Part shown: positions 37,389-47,568 of the stretch, one piece after another
Position numbering within the stretch: the first letter of the stretch is position 1
Layout: every line of letters starts with the position of its first letter
Source of the DNA: Chondrus crispus
Lineage: Eukaryota > Rhodophyta > Florideophyceae > Gigartinales > Gigartinaceae
Reading direction: 5' to 3'
Assembly (NCBI RefSeq): GCF_000350225.1
Contig: NW_005179001.1
Location: 65,389-129,388, forward strand
Length of the DNA: 64,000 bases
The notes under the pieces: model-generated
Databases searched by the model: none
The model's input: only the letters and a program-made list of their open reading frames with translations
Told to the model about the DNA's origin: nothing
Position numbers and translations under genes: made by a program

Positions 37389-39695
37389 CTAGTTTTCCTG
37401 CCGCTGCGGGATCCTTCTCACATCCGACGGCGCGGGCCCCGCGGTGGGCCCTCTGAAGGGTTGGTTCGACATCGGCGTTGAAGCACTCGGCGTGCTCGCC
37501 GTCTGCGAATCGAACCAATTCTTGACCTTCAGGTAACTCGTCGATGGTATCCCTAACCTCTCCATCGGAGACAACGCCTCATAATTTTCCAAAACTCGGT
37601 GCATTTCCCGGAGGAAAAGAATGCACGTTGGCGCGGCGTGCCCCTTTTCATAGTAATGATAGCACACCAGACCGTGCGTCTTGACGGGATACGGCGTCCT
37701 AGGTCCTCCACGGGCCGGCGGCCTTCCTTGACGTTGCGGCCTTCCCATCCAGCCTGGCCTTCGAAACGTCGTACCCTTGTCTTCCATCGGAATGCGCGGC
37801 GCCGGCGTGTGGCCGCGCCCCCGAAACATCATCACGGGATCCGTGGGCTCTGAAAACGACTCCGTCGTGTATGCAGGCGTCGGTAAAGTTGACGACCCGC
37901 TGTCCCCGTAGTCCTCGTGTACGTAGCCCTCCGATGACTCAATTAACTCGCCTTCGGCTACTAACGCTCCTTCGTAGTGATTTTCGCTACTTCCATGCGC
38001 ACCGCGCTCACCTGACGCTGAAATGGACTCGGCTAAATGGACGGCGGCGTGACTTTTGCGACCGGGATAAGAAGCCCTTTGCTTCTTCCCCGCCCTGAAC
38101 GTCGACGGCGTCTGAATCGTGACCTTCTTGGTCTTCTTGTCCTTAGCGCGGCTCGCCGAGCCATGCGCCTTCGCGTAATTCCCTAGTCTCAAAAATGAGA
38201 CGTCCCGATTGTCTTGTCGGTATTGAGATACCATCGGCTTGATACTCGAATCGAGTCCTTCAATAAACATCGTCATTTGTTCTTCCATCGAATATACGTT
38301 TCCACATCGATTGCTTGCGTCCGTCAGACGGATATAAAATTCCATCTCGTCTTCAGACGGTCTTTGCTGAACTTCTCGCAATGCGAGCACGGCTTGACGG
38401 ATCGCCTCGTCGGTTGCGAAACTCCTCAACAACCACTGTACGGCCTCTGGCCAAACGGATATCTTTCCGTGATGGGCCCCGGCCGTCTGAGACACCGAAG
38501 TGTACTGTCTCAAGGCGATGCCGCTCAAAAATTCAGGCAACAGGCGGATCGCTTGCCCCTCGTTCATTTCTTGAGTATCGAACTCTTGAACTAATTTTGC
38601 CAAAAAATCCAACACAAGGACCCCGTCCTCTCCTGTGAACGTGTTGTCCTTCTTCACCTTAGGCAGAATATATCTCCTAATTTTTCGCACGGCGGCCCGC
38701 CGGGAACTTGACAAATATGTCTGCGGGTTCCGCAAGCGGTACGTTCGGTACGAAAGTAACTTCTTAAAGAGGTAGTTGGTCGGATTCAGCTCCTCCAACT
38801 CCTCCCATCGCGGCCCGCGCCGCGTTGCGACATCTTCGGGCTCCGCGTCCTTGTCTCTCCGCGAGGCGGACGAAGTGACTCCGCCTCGTCTGGAGGAAAT
38901 TTTCTTGCTTGACGAAATTCCGTTTCCGTCTTCTGAACGGCGTTCGGAATCGCCCGAATGGATCGACGAACCGCCGTTACCATCTTCGGAGGGACCAAGC
39001 GACTCCGACTGTGAGTCGCGGTTCTCTGGATCGTCACTACAGTGACCCTTGCTTGTACGTCGCTTGTCCTTCTTCGAGGGCTTCGACTTGGAACTCCGCT
39101 GCCGAGCGGGCTTGTACTTCTTCGACCGACGGTCTCCCTCTCTACCCGAAGGGAGCGGCTCGTCGTCCGATCCTTGCGGAGCTTGATCCGCGGCCTGCTC
39201 AAGGTCCTTGAGACGTTGCGCGGCGCGATCGAATCGGTCATCGATGCTTGCTCTGAATTTTCCTAAGGACTCCAAGGCTTGACTCGCGTCGCGCCTCGCG
39301 TCCTTGACCGAAATTTTCAACGAGGCTAGGACCTCCGGCTTCAGACCGTCGGTCGCATCTCCTCGCTCCGTCTCGACGAGATCCACTCGAGCCGATAGCT
39401 CTCCCAAAACGGTGTGGAACTCGGATGCTTGCAACTCCAGTTGCTTCCGGACGAGGGATAATTCAGCCTCGAGATTTTTCTTCGCTTCTTCGCGAATTTC
39501 GCTGCTCATCTTCTCCAACTTCTCGTCGAGGTCAGTCTTGTCGGCGGCTATCTCCGTAGGGGATTCTTGATCTCCGGGGTCCGTGGCCGTATTGGCCTGG
39601 CTCCGGGTGCGAGGACCCCTCGGGATCCTCGACGCTCGTGCCGATCCGCTTCTACTCGCCCCGGGACCGACGTCCCCGGGTACGCTTGTTGACAT
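37389..39695 (-). CDS. gag: Element D Gag (zinc knuckle damaged)
   Basis: 768 aa, uninterrupted. N-terminus with a coiled coil (DLDEKLEKMSSEIREEAKKN, LASLKISVKDARRDASQAL), a Ser/Lys/Asp-rich middle, capsid-like helices (LNPTNYLFKKLLSYRTYRL to MTMFIEGLDSSI), then the nucleocapsid. The CCHC knuckle reads CYHYYEKGHAAPTC: the second Cys is Tyr, whereas element B has CYHCYEKGHAAPTC. This copy has therefore lost one zinc ligand. Confidence 0.88.
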   Translation of the reverse strand: MSTSVPGDVGPGASRSGSARASRIPRGPRTRSQANTATDPGDQESPTEIAADKTDLDEKLEKMSSEIREEAKKNLEAELSLVRKQLELQASEFHTVLGELSARVDLVETERGDATDGLKPEVLASLKISVKDARRDASQALESLGKFRASIDDRFDRAAQRLKDLEQAADQAPQGSDDEPLPSGREGDRRSKKYKPARQRSSKSKPSKKDKRRTSKGHCSDDPENRDSQSESLGPSEDGNGGSSIHSGDSERRSEDGNGISSSKKISSRRGGVTSSASRRDKDAEPEDVATRRGPRWEELEELNPTNYLFKKLLSYRTYRLRNPQTYLSSSRRAAVRKIRRYILPKVKKDNTFTGEDGVLVLDFLAKLVQEFDTQEMNEGQAIRLLPEFLSGIALRQYTSVSQTAGAHHGKISVWPEAVQWLLRSFATDEAIRQAVLALREVQQRPSEDEMEFYIRLTDASNRCGNVYSMEEQMTMFIEGLDSSIKPMVSQYRQDNRDVSFLRLGNYAKAHGSASRAKDKKTKKVTIQTPSTFRAGKKQRASYPGRKSHAAVHLAESISASGERGAHGSSENHYEGALVAEGELIESSEGYVHEDYGDSGSSTLPTPAYTTESFSEPTDPVMMFRGRGHTPAPRIPMEDKGTTFRRPGWMGRPQRQGRPPARGGPRTPYPVKTHGLVCYHYYEKGHAAPTCILFLREMHRVLENYEALSPMERLGIPSTSYLKVKNWFDSQTASTPSASTPMSNQPFRGPTAGPAPSDVRRIPQRQEN

Positions 39696-39818
39696 CGCTC
39701 GTACGAGCGGACCTACGCAGCAAAGAGGTTACAAACAGAAAGAAAATAAGAAAAGGAGTCCGTTCCCAGACCACTTTTGTAGTGCGCCTCCAGACCGGGA
39801 CTGTCGTCGACAAAAATT

Positions 39819-39834
39819 CTAGGTCGGGAGACCA
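39819..39834 (-). other. Element D primer binding site
   Basis: On the minus strand TGGTCTCCCGACCTAG follows the 5' LTR after four bases; identical to the sites of A and B. Confidence 0.8.
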
Positions 39835-39838
39835 CTTT

Positions 39839-40778
39839 TGTAGTGCAATGCGCCTGTTAGGCAGAGACCAAGGTCCGACGGTCCAACACAAACAACAGCA
39901 ACAAAAACAACAACTGCCAACGGCACAGCGCTACGGAGTGTTCGAAGCTCCCTGTCCTCTTTAAGCGGGTTTGCGGCCCGCAGTAGCTCGGATCCCTGAT
40001 AGGGGGGGGGGCAAAGAGAAGGGCCCAGCCCGGGATCGGTAAATGGTGGTAGAGACTTGTAAAGGCGACTGCTCGACGAGTTGGGAGGGGTGTTTAGGTA
40101 AACCTGGTCCGAGGGGTCGTAAATCCAATGCTCGAAGAGCGCCTTGTACACCTTATACCCTTGATAAGGTCTTCGACGGGGACGTCGCAACGTAGCCCGT
40201 CGGGAAAGAAGAAAACGTAGCAGCGCTACACCGTCGTACTGCCCGATGGCAAAGTACCAACAACGGATCGGTCGCAACCAGATTCCGATGGAACCAACAC
40301 TGAGAAAAGCACCACTGGTGCACCAACACAAAAGCCCGATGGCAAATGACGTCACGTTGCGGATCGCAATCCTACAAGGTGGGACCAACTTAAGATTAAG
40401 GGAAATTAGGATAGGGAAATAAAAGAAAATTGATAAGGGAAAAGGGGACCGCGAGCGATAGAGGATGCCGTAGGCTTAGGTAAAAGGGAGCGTCTTGTTA
40501 GAGACGGACTTCGACCAAGGCGACATTCAACTCCGGCAACTCGGGTTACCTTTACTGACTTGGTCGTCAGAGGGCTAAGGTATATATCGCCCCGCCGGAG
40601 CCACTACAGTAGCTCTCGGCGCTAGATGCTAGATCTAATCTAATGTTAAATAACTAATATGCGACTAATTAAAATTAATAATTAAAATAATAAAGTGAAA
40701 TGATTTCCACTTTTGCTTGTCATACCCCATCATTTTCATCTCTTTTCAGCCCCCTTTTCAGGTGCGTATTGCACTACA
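39839..40778 (-). repeat. Element D 5' LTR (940 bp)
   Basis: Read on the minus strand it starts TGTAGTGCAAT and ends ATTGCACTACA, an 11-bp terminal inverted repeat. Same length and nearly the same sequence as the element B 5' LTR at 58398-59337. Confidence 0.92.
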
Positions 40779-41261
40779 CTACTGTATCCCCGAAACGATC
40801 GAGCGACTACGATGGCTACGATAGCCGATGAAACCGCGTACGTGTAGCAGCAGCAGAGGGAAGGAGAGCGGAACAACGGCAGTCGCGCGGAGGGGACCGT
40901 ACGAAAGGAGGAAAAGCCACACATGGGACGGGGCGCATTTTTGGCCAACGTAGGGGGCCTTCTTTCCACCCCGGCGTGTGTATACGTTTAACGCAATAGT
41001 TTGCGTACTGGAAAACGTGTCGAGGGCCGCGGAGCGTACGTGACGCGAAGGTGGCTCTCGATTGCCGACCTCACACCCCTCACTCGCCCCATCGGACGGG
41101 GTGGGGTGCCAAGGCCGTAACGCGACGAAAAAGGGAAGGGTCGGACGGTCCGTCGGTGAGCGACATCACGGACCGACGCCAAGTAAGGAAAAAGGATCTA
41201 TCGATTTTACGGGAAAGCACGAGTGGAGGAAGGAACCTTGAGGTATAGCAGGGCCGCACGA

Positions 41262-43571
41262 CTAATGGCTCGTGCCATCAGTAGCCCCTGCCGGACCAGA
41301 AACGTGGGAAGGCTGGGGACAGTAGCTCGGGTGCCGGGGCACTTCTGACCCGAGCTCCTCCAACGACGGCATGGTAACCTCGCTGTGCCGCGGCCAAACG
41401 TGGGCCGACGCGTCATGAGTGAAGCCACCACCCTCGGCACGGAGGGTTTCGTATCCCGGGTGGGCATAAGGATCCCGCACGGCGGGGCGCGATGCGGACG
41501 CCCCAGGTTGACGGGGTGTCGCGACCCCTCGTTGTGCCGCGACACGGAGATCGTCTCGTTCGCGGCGGTATCGGTCGCGATCCGCCAGAGCACGCTCGAG
41601 AGCCTCCGACTGCCGACGGGACGACTCACGGAAATCGTCTAAGGCTCCTTGAGCTCGATGGAGGTCCGTCGCGTGGACCTCCCGCTCCGCGTTGATCCGG
41701 CGTGCTTCGTCGCTGCGCGTAAGATACCAGCTGGCGAGGGTGCTCAACAACCCGCCAACCTTCCAAACCCGACGAGACGAGGTCCCGAGGGCACGAGCCA
41801 GGCCTGGAATGGCCAAGATGTCCCCCGGCGATAAGACGAGCTGTGGCGTCGCGGAAGGGGGAGTAGGGTCTTGACGCGCCAAACTCAGGGGGGGAACAGG
41901 CGGAACCCCCGACGCAAATTGAGGAGACACACCGGGTGCCTCCGGTGACTGGAAATTGATCATGCGCGACGGCGCAAAGGCCAGAACATCGCTGTCCACC
42001 TCTCGGTGTCGCTTACGTTGAGCCTCGCGACGGGTGGAGCACACACCGGCCCCTCTCCCCGTGGTAATCGGTGAAGGTTGGGGAGAAGCCGGCTTCGCGA
42101 CGAACGCGTCGGACCGCAGGTCGTACAGGAGGAAAGCGCTTCGCTCTCCCGTGGTGTAGTCGGTCCACGGGCGATGCGTACGCTCGGAGACTTGACACGC
42201 GCGGTGCATAAGGGTTAGCACAGAGGCGAGGTCCCACATCGCGTGTTTGGAGTTCACTTCCACGGGGTGGAGTAGCACCACGGGGAGGTCGAAAGCAACC
42301 CTTCCAAGCAACGCGAGGACCCCAGTGGGCTGAACAAACACGCGACGGTTGATGTGGACCTCGGCCATGAACGCGTTACCCAGGGCCCACGCACACTCAC
42401 GTTCGAAGTTGTGTACAAGCGCGGCGTGGGCCGGGTGATCGGGGTCCGCACACGCGTAACCAAAATGCCTTAAAGCATACGGAAGCAACGCGTGTACTCC
42501 GAAAGACGGAAGGGACTCCCGCACAGCTTCCGGTAGCTCGGGGAAGTCCCTCGGAGTGATACCTTGCTCGAAGGATGCCGATCTGAAGACGCGGCCGTCA
42601 TCCTCCTCGCAGTGGCGGTAGGTCGCCCAATCGTGGGGCGACACCGCGACCGAGTAGAGGCGCACGAGGGAGCTCGCCGATTTCTGGAGAGCCACGCGAG
42701 CCTTCGAATAGGCATAGGGACGGGGACTCAGGTAGAGCTCCTCAACCTCGGAATGGATGAACCGTCGCGGGGCGCCCGGCAAACGACCAACCAGGTGCTC
42801 GGCCATGCGGTCGACATAGATGACTTCGCCGGAACTGTACGCGAACGTCCTGTCGCAAGGGATCGCGTCGGGGATTTGATAAAGAACTCCCCCGCCCTTG
42901 CCCGTCAGCGTAGCAAGGACGAAGCCGGCCTCGTCCGCGCGACCTGCCTCGTAAATGCGACGCACACGCATGAGGTCAGGGCGCAGAACGTCACGCGATA
43001 ACAACTCCGCGAGGGTGATTCCCGTTCTGGCGTAACGACGCCACGGGAACCTGAGCCGCTCCACGGGCAGCGGCATCGAGCGAGCCAGGGCGGTGCCAAA
43101 CCACTGGGAGGTGTCGTCGGCCAACTCCGCCCTCGCTTCGAGATTACCTCGGGTCTTCGGAGGCAGGAGGCCCAGCTGTCGGCAGCTCCCCCATGCCCCA
43201 TACGACCCGGGGCGCGGCCGGTAAGGTGCGCTCATACGCGGCGCGTCGGACATGTGGTCAGGAGGAACCTCTCCGACCTTCCTGCGTACGACGTCGCCCC
43301 CTTGGGGCAGCGCAACCCCCGACGAGGCGGGACGAAATTCCACACTCCCGGCGGACCCCGAGGGGCCGCGACTCTTCTGGAAGGGCGGCAGCGCGGGCGC
43401 CACGGGAGGGACAAATCCCTCGGCGCGAGAAGGATGCGCGACGGAGTCCCCGAAAGAGCCCGGGGGAGGTACTGTACGCGGGGGCATGGAGGCCCCCGAA
43501 AGCGGCAGAAGCGCGGGGAGCCCGACGGAAGGGCCCCCAGACGAAGGACGCGCTTCGGGAAGCGAAGACAT
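41262..43571 (-). CDS. Element H antisense ORF, same novel family (769 aa)
   Basis: Start chosen at Met 43571; earlier Mets at 43784 and 43847 extend into the hairpin and LTR. It is homologous to the element A antisense protein over most of its length despite strongly diverged DNA: FPWRRYARTGIT, LRPDLMRV, CDRTFAYSSGEVIYVDRM, SPRPYAYSKARVALQKS, PHDWATYRHCEEDDGR, FMAEVHINRRVFVQP, TDYTTGERSAFLLYD, the coiled coil and RDRYRRERDDLR, VRDPYA. No stop or frameshift in 770 codons. Two diverged elements keeping the same ORF open argues for selection on the protein. Function unknown. Confidence 0.75.
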   Translation of the reverse strand: MSSLPEARPSSGGPSVGLPALLPLSGASMPPRTVPPPGSFGDSVAHPSRAEGFVPPVAPALPPFQKSRGPSGSAGSVEFRPASSGVALPQGGDVVRRKVGEVPPDHMSDAPRMSAPYRPRPGSYGAWGSCRQLGLLPPKTRGNLEARAELADDTSQWFGTALARSMPLPVERLRFPWRRYARTGITLAELLSRDVLRPDLMRVRRIYEAGRADEAGFVLATLTGKGGGVLYQIPDAIPCDRTFAYSSGEVIYVDRMAEHLVGRLPGAPRRFIHSEVEELYLSPRPYAYSKARVALQKSASSLVRLYSVAVSPHDWATYRHCEEDDGRVFRSASFEQGITPRDFPELPEAVRESLPSFGVHALLPYALRHFGYACADPDHPAHAALVHNFERECAWALGNAFMAEVHINRRVFVQPTGVLALLGRVAFDLPVVLLHPVEVNSKHAMWDLASVLTLMHRACQVSERTHRPWTDYTTGERSAFLLYDLRSDAFVAKPASPQPSPITTGRGAGVCSTRREAQRKRHREVDSDVLAFAPSRMINFQSPEAPGVSPQFASGVPPVPPLSLARQDPTPPSATPQLVLSPGDILAIPGLARALGTSSRRVWKVGGLLSTLASWYLTRSDEARRINAEREVHATDLHRAQGALDDFRESSRRQSEALERALADRDRYRRERDDLRVAAQRGVATPRQPGASASRPAVRDPYAHPGYETLRAEGGGFTHDASAHVWPRHSEVTMPSLEELGSEVPRHPSYCPQPSHVSGPAGATDGTSH

Positions 43572-43794
43572 GAGGGCGACGACGCGGTAAGCAGCGCGTG
43601 AGTGGCAACGACGAGGACCACCCGCGGCGGCGGGTGAGGAGAGGTGGATGAGGATGCAAAACCAGGGGGCACGGAGTACGGCGGGGACGTAAGGGCGGCA
43701 AGGTCGATCGGTGGACGGCGCAGAAGACAACGCCGGATCAAAGGGGAACAGGACCAAGGCTCGGGAAGCGACCCGGTCGGACATGGCTCTCTCA

Positions 43795-43832
43795 CTCCTC
43801 AAGGGTGAACGCGGATGTTCACTCCTGAGGAG
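43795..43832 (+). promoter_or_regulatory. Two-part hairpin before the H 3' LTR (copy 3)
   Basis: Outer stem CTCCTCA (43795-43801) / TGAGGAG (43826-43832); inner GTGAACG-CGGA-TGTTCAC (43805-43822), where the C to T change leaves a G-T pair. The purine tract gaggaggggg follows and the LTR starts at 43840. Confidence 0.75.
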
Positions 43833-43839
43833 GGGGCCG

Positions 43840-44502
43840 TGTGGCATAACGGCGGTTCGCGATTAGATTTAGATTAGATCAATACGAACCACACCCGCGC
43901 ACACGTGTACCTCCACGTGTACGGAGGACGCGGGACCACACGCGTACACGTGTAGGAGGCGCGTACCAACGAGCGCACAGTACGCGTCTCACACGTGTGC
44001 TGTCAGCCCCGACGGCTGACAGCATTACAGCGTGGGACGACCCGCGCTACAGTAAGTTACTACAGCATACCAGTACTTTAGTATTATGATAGACGCATTG
44101 TATACATTAAATACGAGCGCGACCGGCGGCGGAGTAGGAGGACAAGCACGGACTTGTCCACGACCTACCGCCTAGGTCCGTCTTCCAGCTTAACTGACGA
44201 GCGCGATCCGCCTCCGCGCGCGTTAACCGGGACAAAGCGGGTAGGGGACAGCCGCGTACCCGAGCGAGCCTAGATCCGCCTCCGCCCGTCGGCGCTGGTA
44301 CGTTACCAAGCACCGCTCCGGGGCGTCGAGGCGTAGATCGGCCCGCGCGTACGCTCGTCCCCGACCGCCTCGCTCTACCACGCTACCAGGGCCCGCTTCC
44401 CTGTCCCGTTACCTGTGTGTTCTCCCCGTCTTCTCGCCCCTCGTGCGGGGTCTACGTCGAGCTAAGTATACACCCCTCTCCGTTGGGGGGTGTTATACTA
44501 CA
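43840..44502 (+). repeat. Element H 3' LTR (663 bp)
   Basis: Starts TGTGGCAT and ends ATACTACA. Related to the LTR of A in layout: ACACGTGT motifs early (about 43900-43995), a gcgg-rich middle, and a terminal hairpin AGTATA CACCCC ... GGGGTG TATACT. Its left boundary is set by the purine tract, its right by loss of similarity to LTR A. Confidence 0.82.
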
Positions 44503-45790
44503 AGAACCTCCTCCGAAACTTCGTCCTCTTCATAACCAACCTCATCCGTATTTGGGGTATCAGCTGTATTCCCATTGTCGCCATCGAGCACTACAACGTC
44601 AACATCAGAGTTGATTGAATCACTTTCGTGTGCAGGAATGTCATGCATACCACATGTGGATTCATCAAACTTGACATCCCGTGACACAACAATTTTATTC
44701 AACTCTGCGTCCCAAAGTTTGTATGCCTTACTGCATTGCGAGTACCCAAGAAACATCGCTTCACGCGCTCGCAAGTCCAGCTTACGGAGCTCTAATTTTG
44801 GTAATGTATACCAACATTTTGACCCAAATACTCGCAAATGGGCAACATTTGGAGTGGTATTCATCCAAATGTGGTGCGGGGTTGTATTAATGGGCAAAGC
44901 GCGTGAAGTAACTCGATTGCGTACATACACCGAAGTGGCAAGAGCCTCGGCCCAGAATCGCTTACTGACCTGTTTATGAGAAAGCAGAGAGCCGACAAGA
45001 TCAATCAAAGTTCGATTTAAACGTTCAGCGACACCGTTTTGTTCAGGGGTGTACGCCGTTGTGAGTTTGTGCTGCGTACCGTTTAAATCTAAATTCGACT
45101 TGAATTCCGTCGACAAGTACTCTCCCCCTCGGTCAGTGCGAGGCACCTTTACTTTGCGACCAGTGTGGGTTTGGGCCAACTTTTCATACAACTTGTATTT
45201 TGCAAACGCCTTGGATTTATTTCTCATCGTGTACACAACTACCCAGTTCGAGTGATCATCTACAAATGTAATGAAGTATCTCGAGCCACCAATTGACTTT
45301 ACTTCAAGTGGACCGCAGACATCAGAATGCACCAAGTCAAGACAGTTCTGTGCTCGAGACGATGATAGCTGTTTTGCGATTACTGATCGCGTTGCTTTCC
45401 CGAACACACACGCAGGACAAATGAGAGGGTGATTGTCAGACTTCGGATTCATTGCACTGATCACATCGCTTTGACGAACGTTGATGCCACTTACCACATT
45501 ATTGTGAATCATTGATGCGATTCCTTGTACATTAACATGGGCCATGCGTTCATGTAGCGTCTGCAGGGTAACTACGTGAGCAGAAAAGGTTTCATTCATA
45601 ACGTCAAGTATGTACAAATCCCCAACTTGACTCGCTGTGGCAACTACAGTTGGTCCTGCAGTAACGAGGCATTTCTCATTTTCAAATGAGACTTGCAAAC
45701 CCTTTGAGACCATTTGGCTAACAGACAGTAGTGAGTGTCCAAAACCAGGGACATGCAAAACGTTTGACAATTTGCAAGGATGTGTGTTGT
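44503..45790 (-). pseudogene. Copia fragment I: GAG-pre-integrase and integrase
   Basis: Ty1/copia pol segment: NVLHVPGFGHSLLSVSQM (protease/pre-integrase junction), an H2C2-like zinc domain (HERMAHVN, CPACVFGKA), and integrase catalytic residues in LVHSDVCGPL, PRTDRGGEYLS and TPEQNGVAERLNRTL. It stops where the H LTR begins (44502), and no RT follows, so it is a fragment cut by H. At its upstream end similarity fades at about 45790. It may come from the same family as the UBN2 gag fragment at 56190-56502. Confidence 0.85.
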
Positions 45791-45875
45791 AATTCTGCGA
45801 TCACATGCAGACACGCATGACACACAACGACAGGTTTGACACGTGTAAAATTGAAAACACTCCGCGTGACGAGCT

Positions 45876-46011
45876 GAGCAAGTTTGATTTTCAACGTGTA
45901 CACGTGTGATTTCTGTACACGGTTGCACTCTACAGTACTTCAGGAGCAAGTTTGGGTTTCAACGTGTACACGTGTGAAATATGCACACGGTTGCGGTGTA
46001 CAGTATTCTTT
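45876..46011. repeat. Two tandem 68-bp repeats with ACACGTGT
   Basis: Units 45876-45943 and 45944-46011 both run gagcaagtttg, ttcaacgtgtacacgtgtga, cacggttgc, tacagta. They are noncoding. A third, weaker relative lies just upstream (about 45835-45870). The region 45791-46136 otherwise shows nothing. Confidence 0.75.
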
Positions 46012-46136
46012 GCGATGCACGCATCGCGAGTCCTAGACGTTTCCGGGGAAAGAAAAAGGAAACAAAAAGAAAAGTTTCTATTGCAACTCCTGAAAAATAT
46101 TGAATACATTACAGTATTGGGGTGTGACTGTACAGT

Positions 46137-46549
46137 TGTAAAAGGACTGTATCCGGTCATTGCTGGGGTGTCTACGTAACTAGACACGGGATGGTATTTG
46201 ACAGTGACCTACTCTACGAACACGGTAAAGAGCACAATGCTCAAGGACGGGTGCTTGTCCTTAGGTTGGTTAATTCTCTTGCTGTCGCCTCCCCTATCTA
46301 TCGCCTAGGAGTTCGTTCTATTTATACTAGTTTGCCATGCTCACGGTTGCATTTGCTATCGCTTATCTATGCCAGCTCTGTTGGCATCCCGTGTGCATTC
46401 TTACTTGCATTCCCTCTTCTTATGCATCACGTTTTGCATTCAGGTATTTGCCATCTGCACTAATGCATCGCATTCACTTGTTGCATTTAGGATCTTGCTG
46501 CACTTGCGATGCCTGTCATACTGCCTGATTCGAGACCGTTGGTTCCGCA
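46137..46549 (-). repeat. Element E 3' LTR (413 bp)
   Basis: Near-identical to 54753-55165. ORFs predicted inside it on either strand are repeated in both copies and are LTR sequence, not genes. Confidence 0.92.
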
Positions 46550-46650
46550 TCCCCCCTAGTCGCCTGAGTTTCACGAAGGCGAACTTGGCCTTTTGCTTTT
46601 ACCAACTTATTTCCAAGTCTGACTATCAAGCGCATACCCTGATTCGAGAT

Positions 46651-47568
46651 CTATACCATCATTCCGCTTGACGTCAACTCGTTCAGGAGTTTAGAAGTGT
46701 TTGGGTTCAACTTTGTTAGAGCGTCGGCTGGGTTGCTCGTGCCGGGGATCCACCGCATAAAGTCCAGCTCTCTTGAATCGAAACTATTCTGCATCCTTTG
46801 CACTGTAGGTCGAAGCCTGAAGTCCTTGCCCTCGTGGAGTGTCGTGATGGTGTCATATAGACACCTCGAGTCTGTGAGGAGTTTGTTCCGCACCTTTGTC
46901 TCAGCAAACAAGCTGTGGAGTCCCGTCTTCAGATAGTATCCACGATTGTCGGCGTCTGCGCATGCCAATACCTCTGCTCCATACGGTGAGTAGCTAACTC
47001 GCCGCTGCTTGTTGCTACACCAGTCAAGGGGGTGGAATAGGTCCGATCCATTGTCCAGCACGATGCGTAGCCCACTCAATACTCCAGTTTGCCCGTATCT
47101 GCTACTGGATGTTTGGTTAAATGACGCGTCGGAGAAAGTAGAAACCATTACTTCTCTGATATTGCGTGCGCAAGGTGGTTTTCTGAATGTAAGCCAACTA
47201 TTGAGCTTCAGGAGTTCGCTGAGCATCTCGTTTGCTGTGATTAGCTGGGATACGTTCACCTTTGCCACATGTTGCTCTAGTGCTGACGTCACGTGTGAGG
47301 CTTGAGGTAGTACACCGTTACCGAGGTACATAAGGGTGCATGCGAGCGATCGGTACTGCTTCAACTCTATGTCCGTAGCCTTATCTTCTCGCTGTTTGCG
47401 TCTTGCTCGTGACACGGCTATTGGTTTCAACCGTTCGAGATATCGTCTCATAGACATTCGGATGCTGCCGTTGTTTTGCTGTTCAATCTCGCAGCCATCG
47501 AAGTGGACCTTCTGGTCTACAACCACCTTTCCTACAACAAACTTGCGGCGAAGTGCTTGCATGAAGTA
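46651..47568 (-). pseudogene. Element E RT C-terminus and RNase H
   Basis: Continues the RT after the pogo insertion: YFMQALRRKFVVGKVV, HFDGCEIEQ, then RNase H with STFSDASFNQ, GAEVLACADADNRGYYL, TDSRCLYDTI and the copia end motif GTSNPADALTKLN. The frame is open to its natural stop 100 bp from the LTR. Confidence 0.88.

Larger units (their letters stand above)
33212..40778 (-). mobile_element. Element D: Ty3/gypsy, minus strand, 3' end missing
   Basis: Has 5' LTR (39839-40778), PBS, gag, separate PR frame, and RT-RH-IN. No 3' LTR is found at its left end, where it abuts the element C remnant. A sister copy of element B: gag is the same length (768 aa) and nearly identical. Its 5' LTR directly abuts element H, so D either inserted into H or was joined by deletion. 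Confidence 0.9.
40779..44502 (+). mobile_element. Element H: 3' part of an A-related element with antisense ORF
   Basis: Contains a noncoding stretch (40779-41261, no gene seen), an antisense ORF homologous to that of A, the two-part hairpin, a purine tract and a 3' LTR (43840-44502). Gag and pol are absent; the left edge is the LTR of D. To the right, H abuts copia fragment I, whose frame is cut at 44502. Confidence 0.85.

Noticed and set aside
46137-46187. A second truncated gag start left of element E, suggesting tandem elements sharing an LTR
   Set aside because: The gag start codon is inside the LTR, so each LTR naturally carries it; the TG...CA ends and CAGT flanks support a single element.
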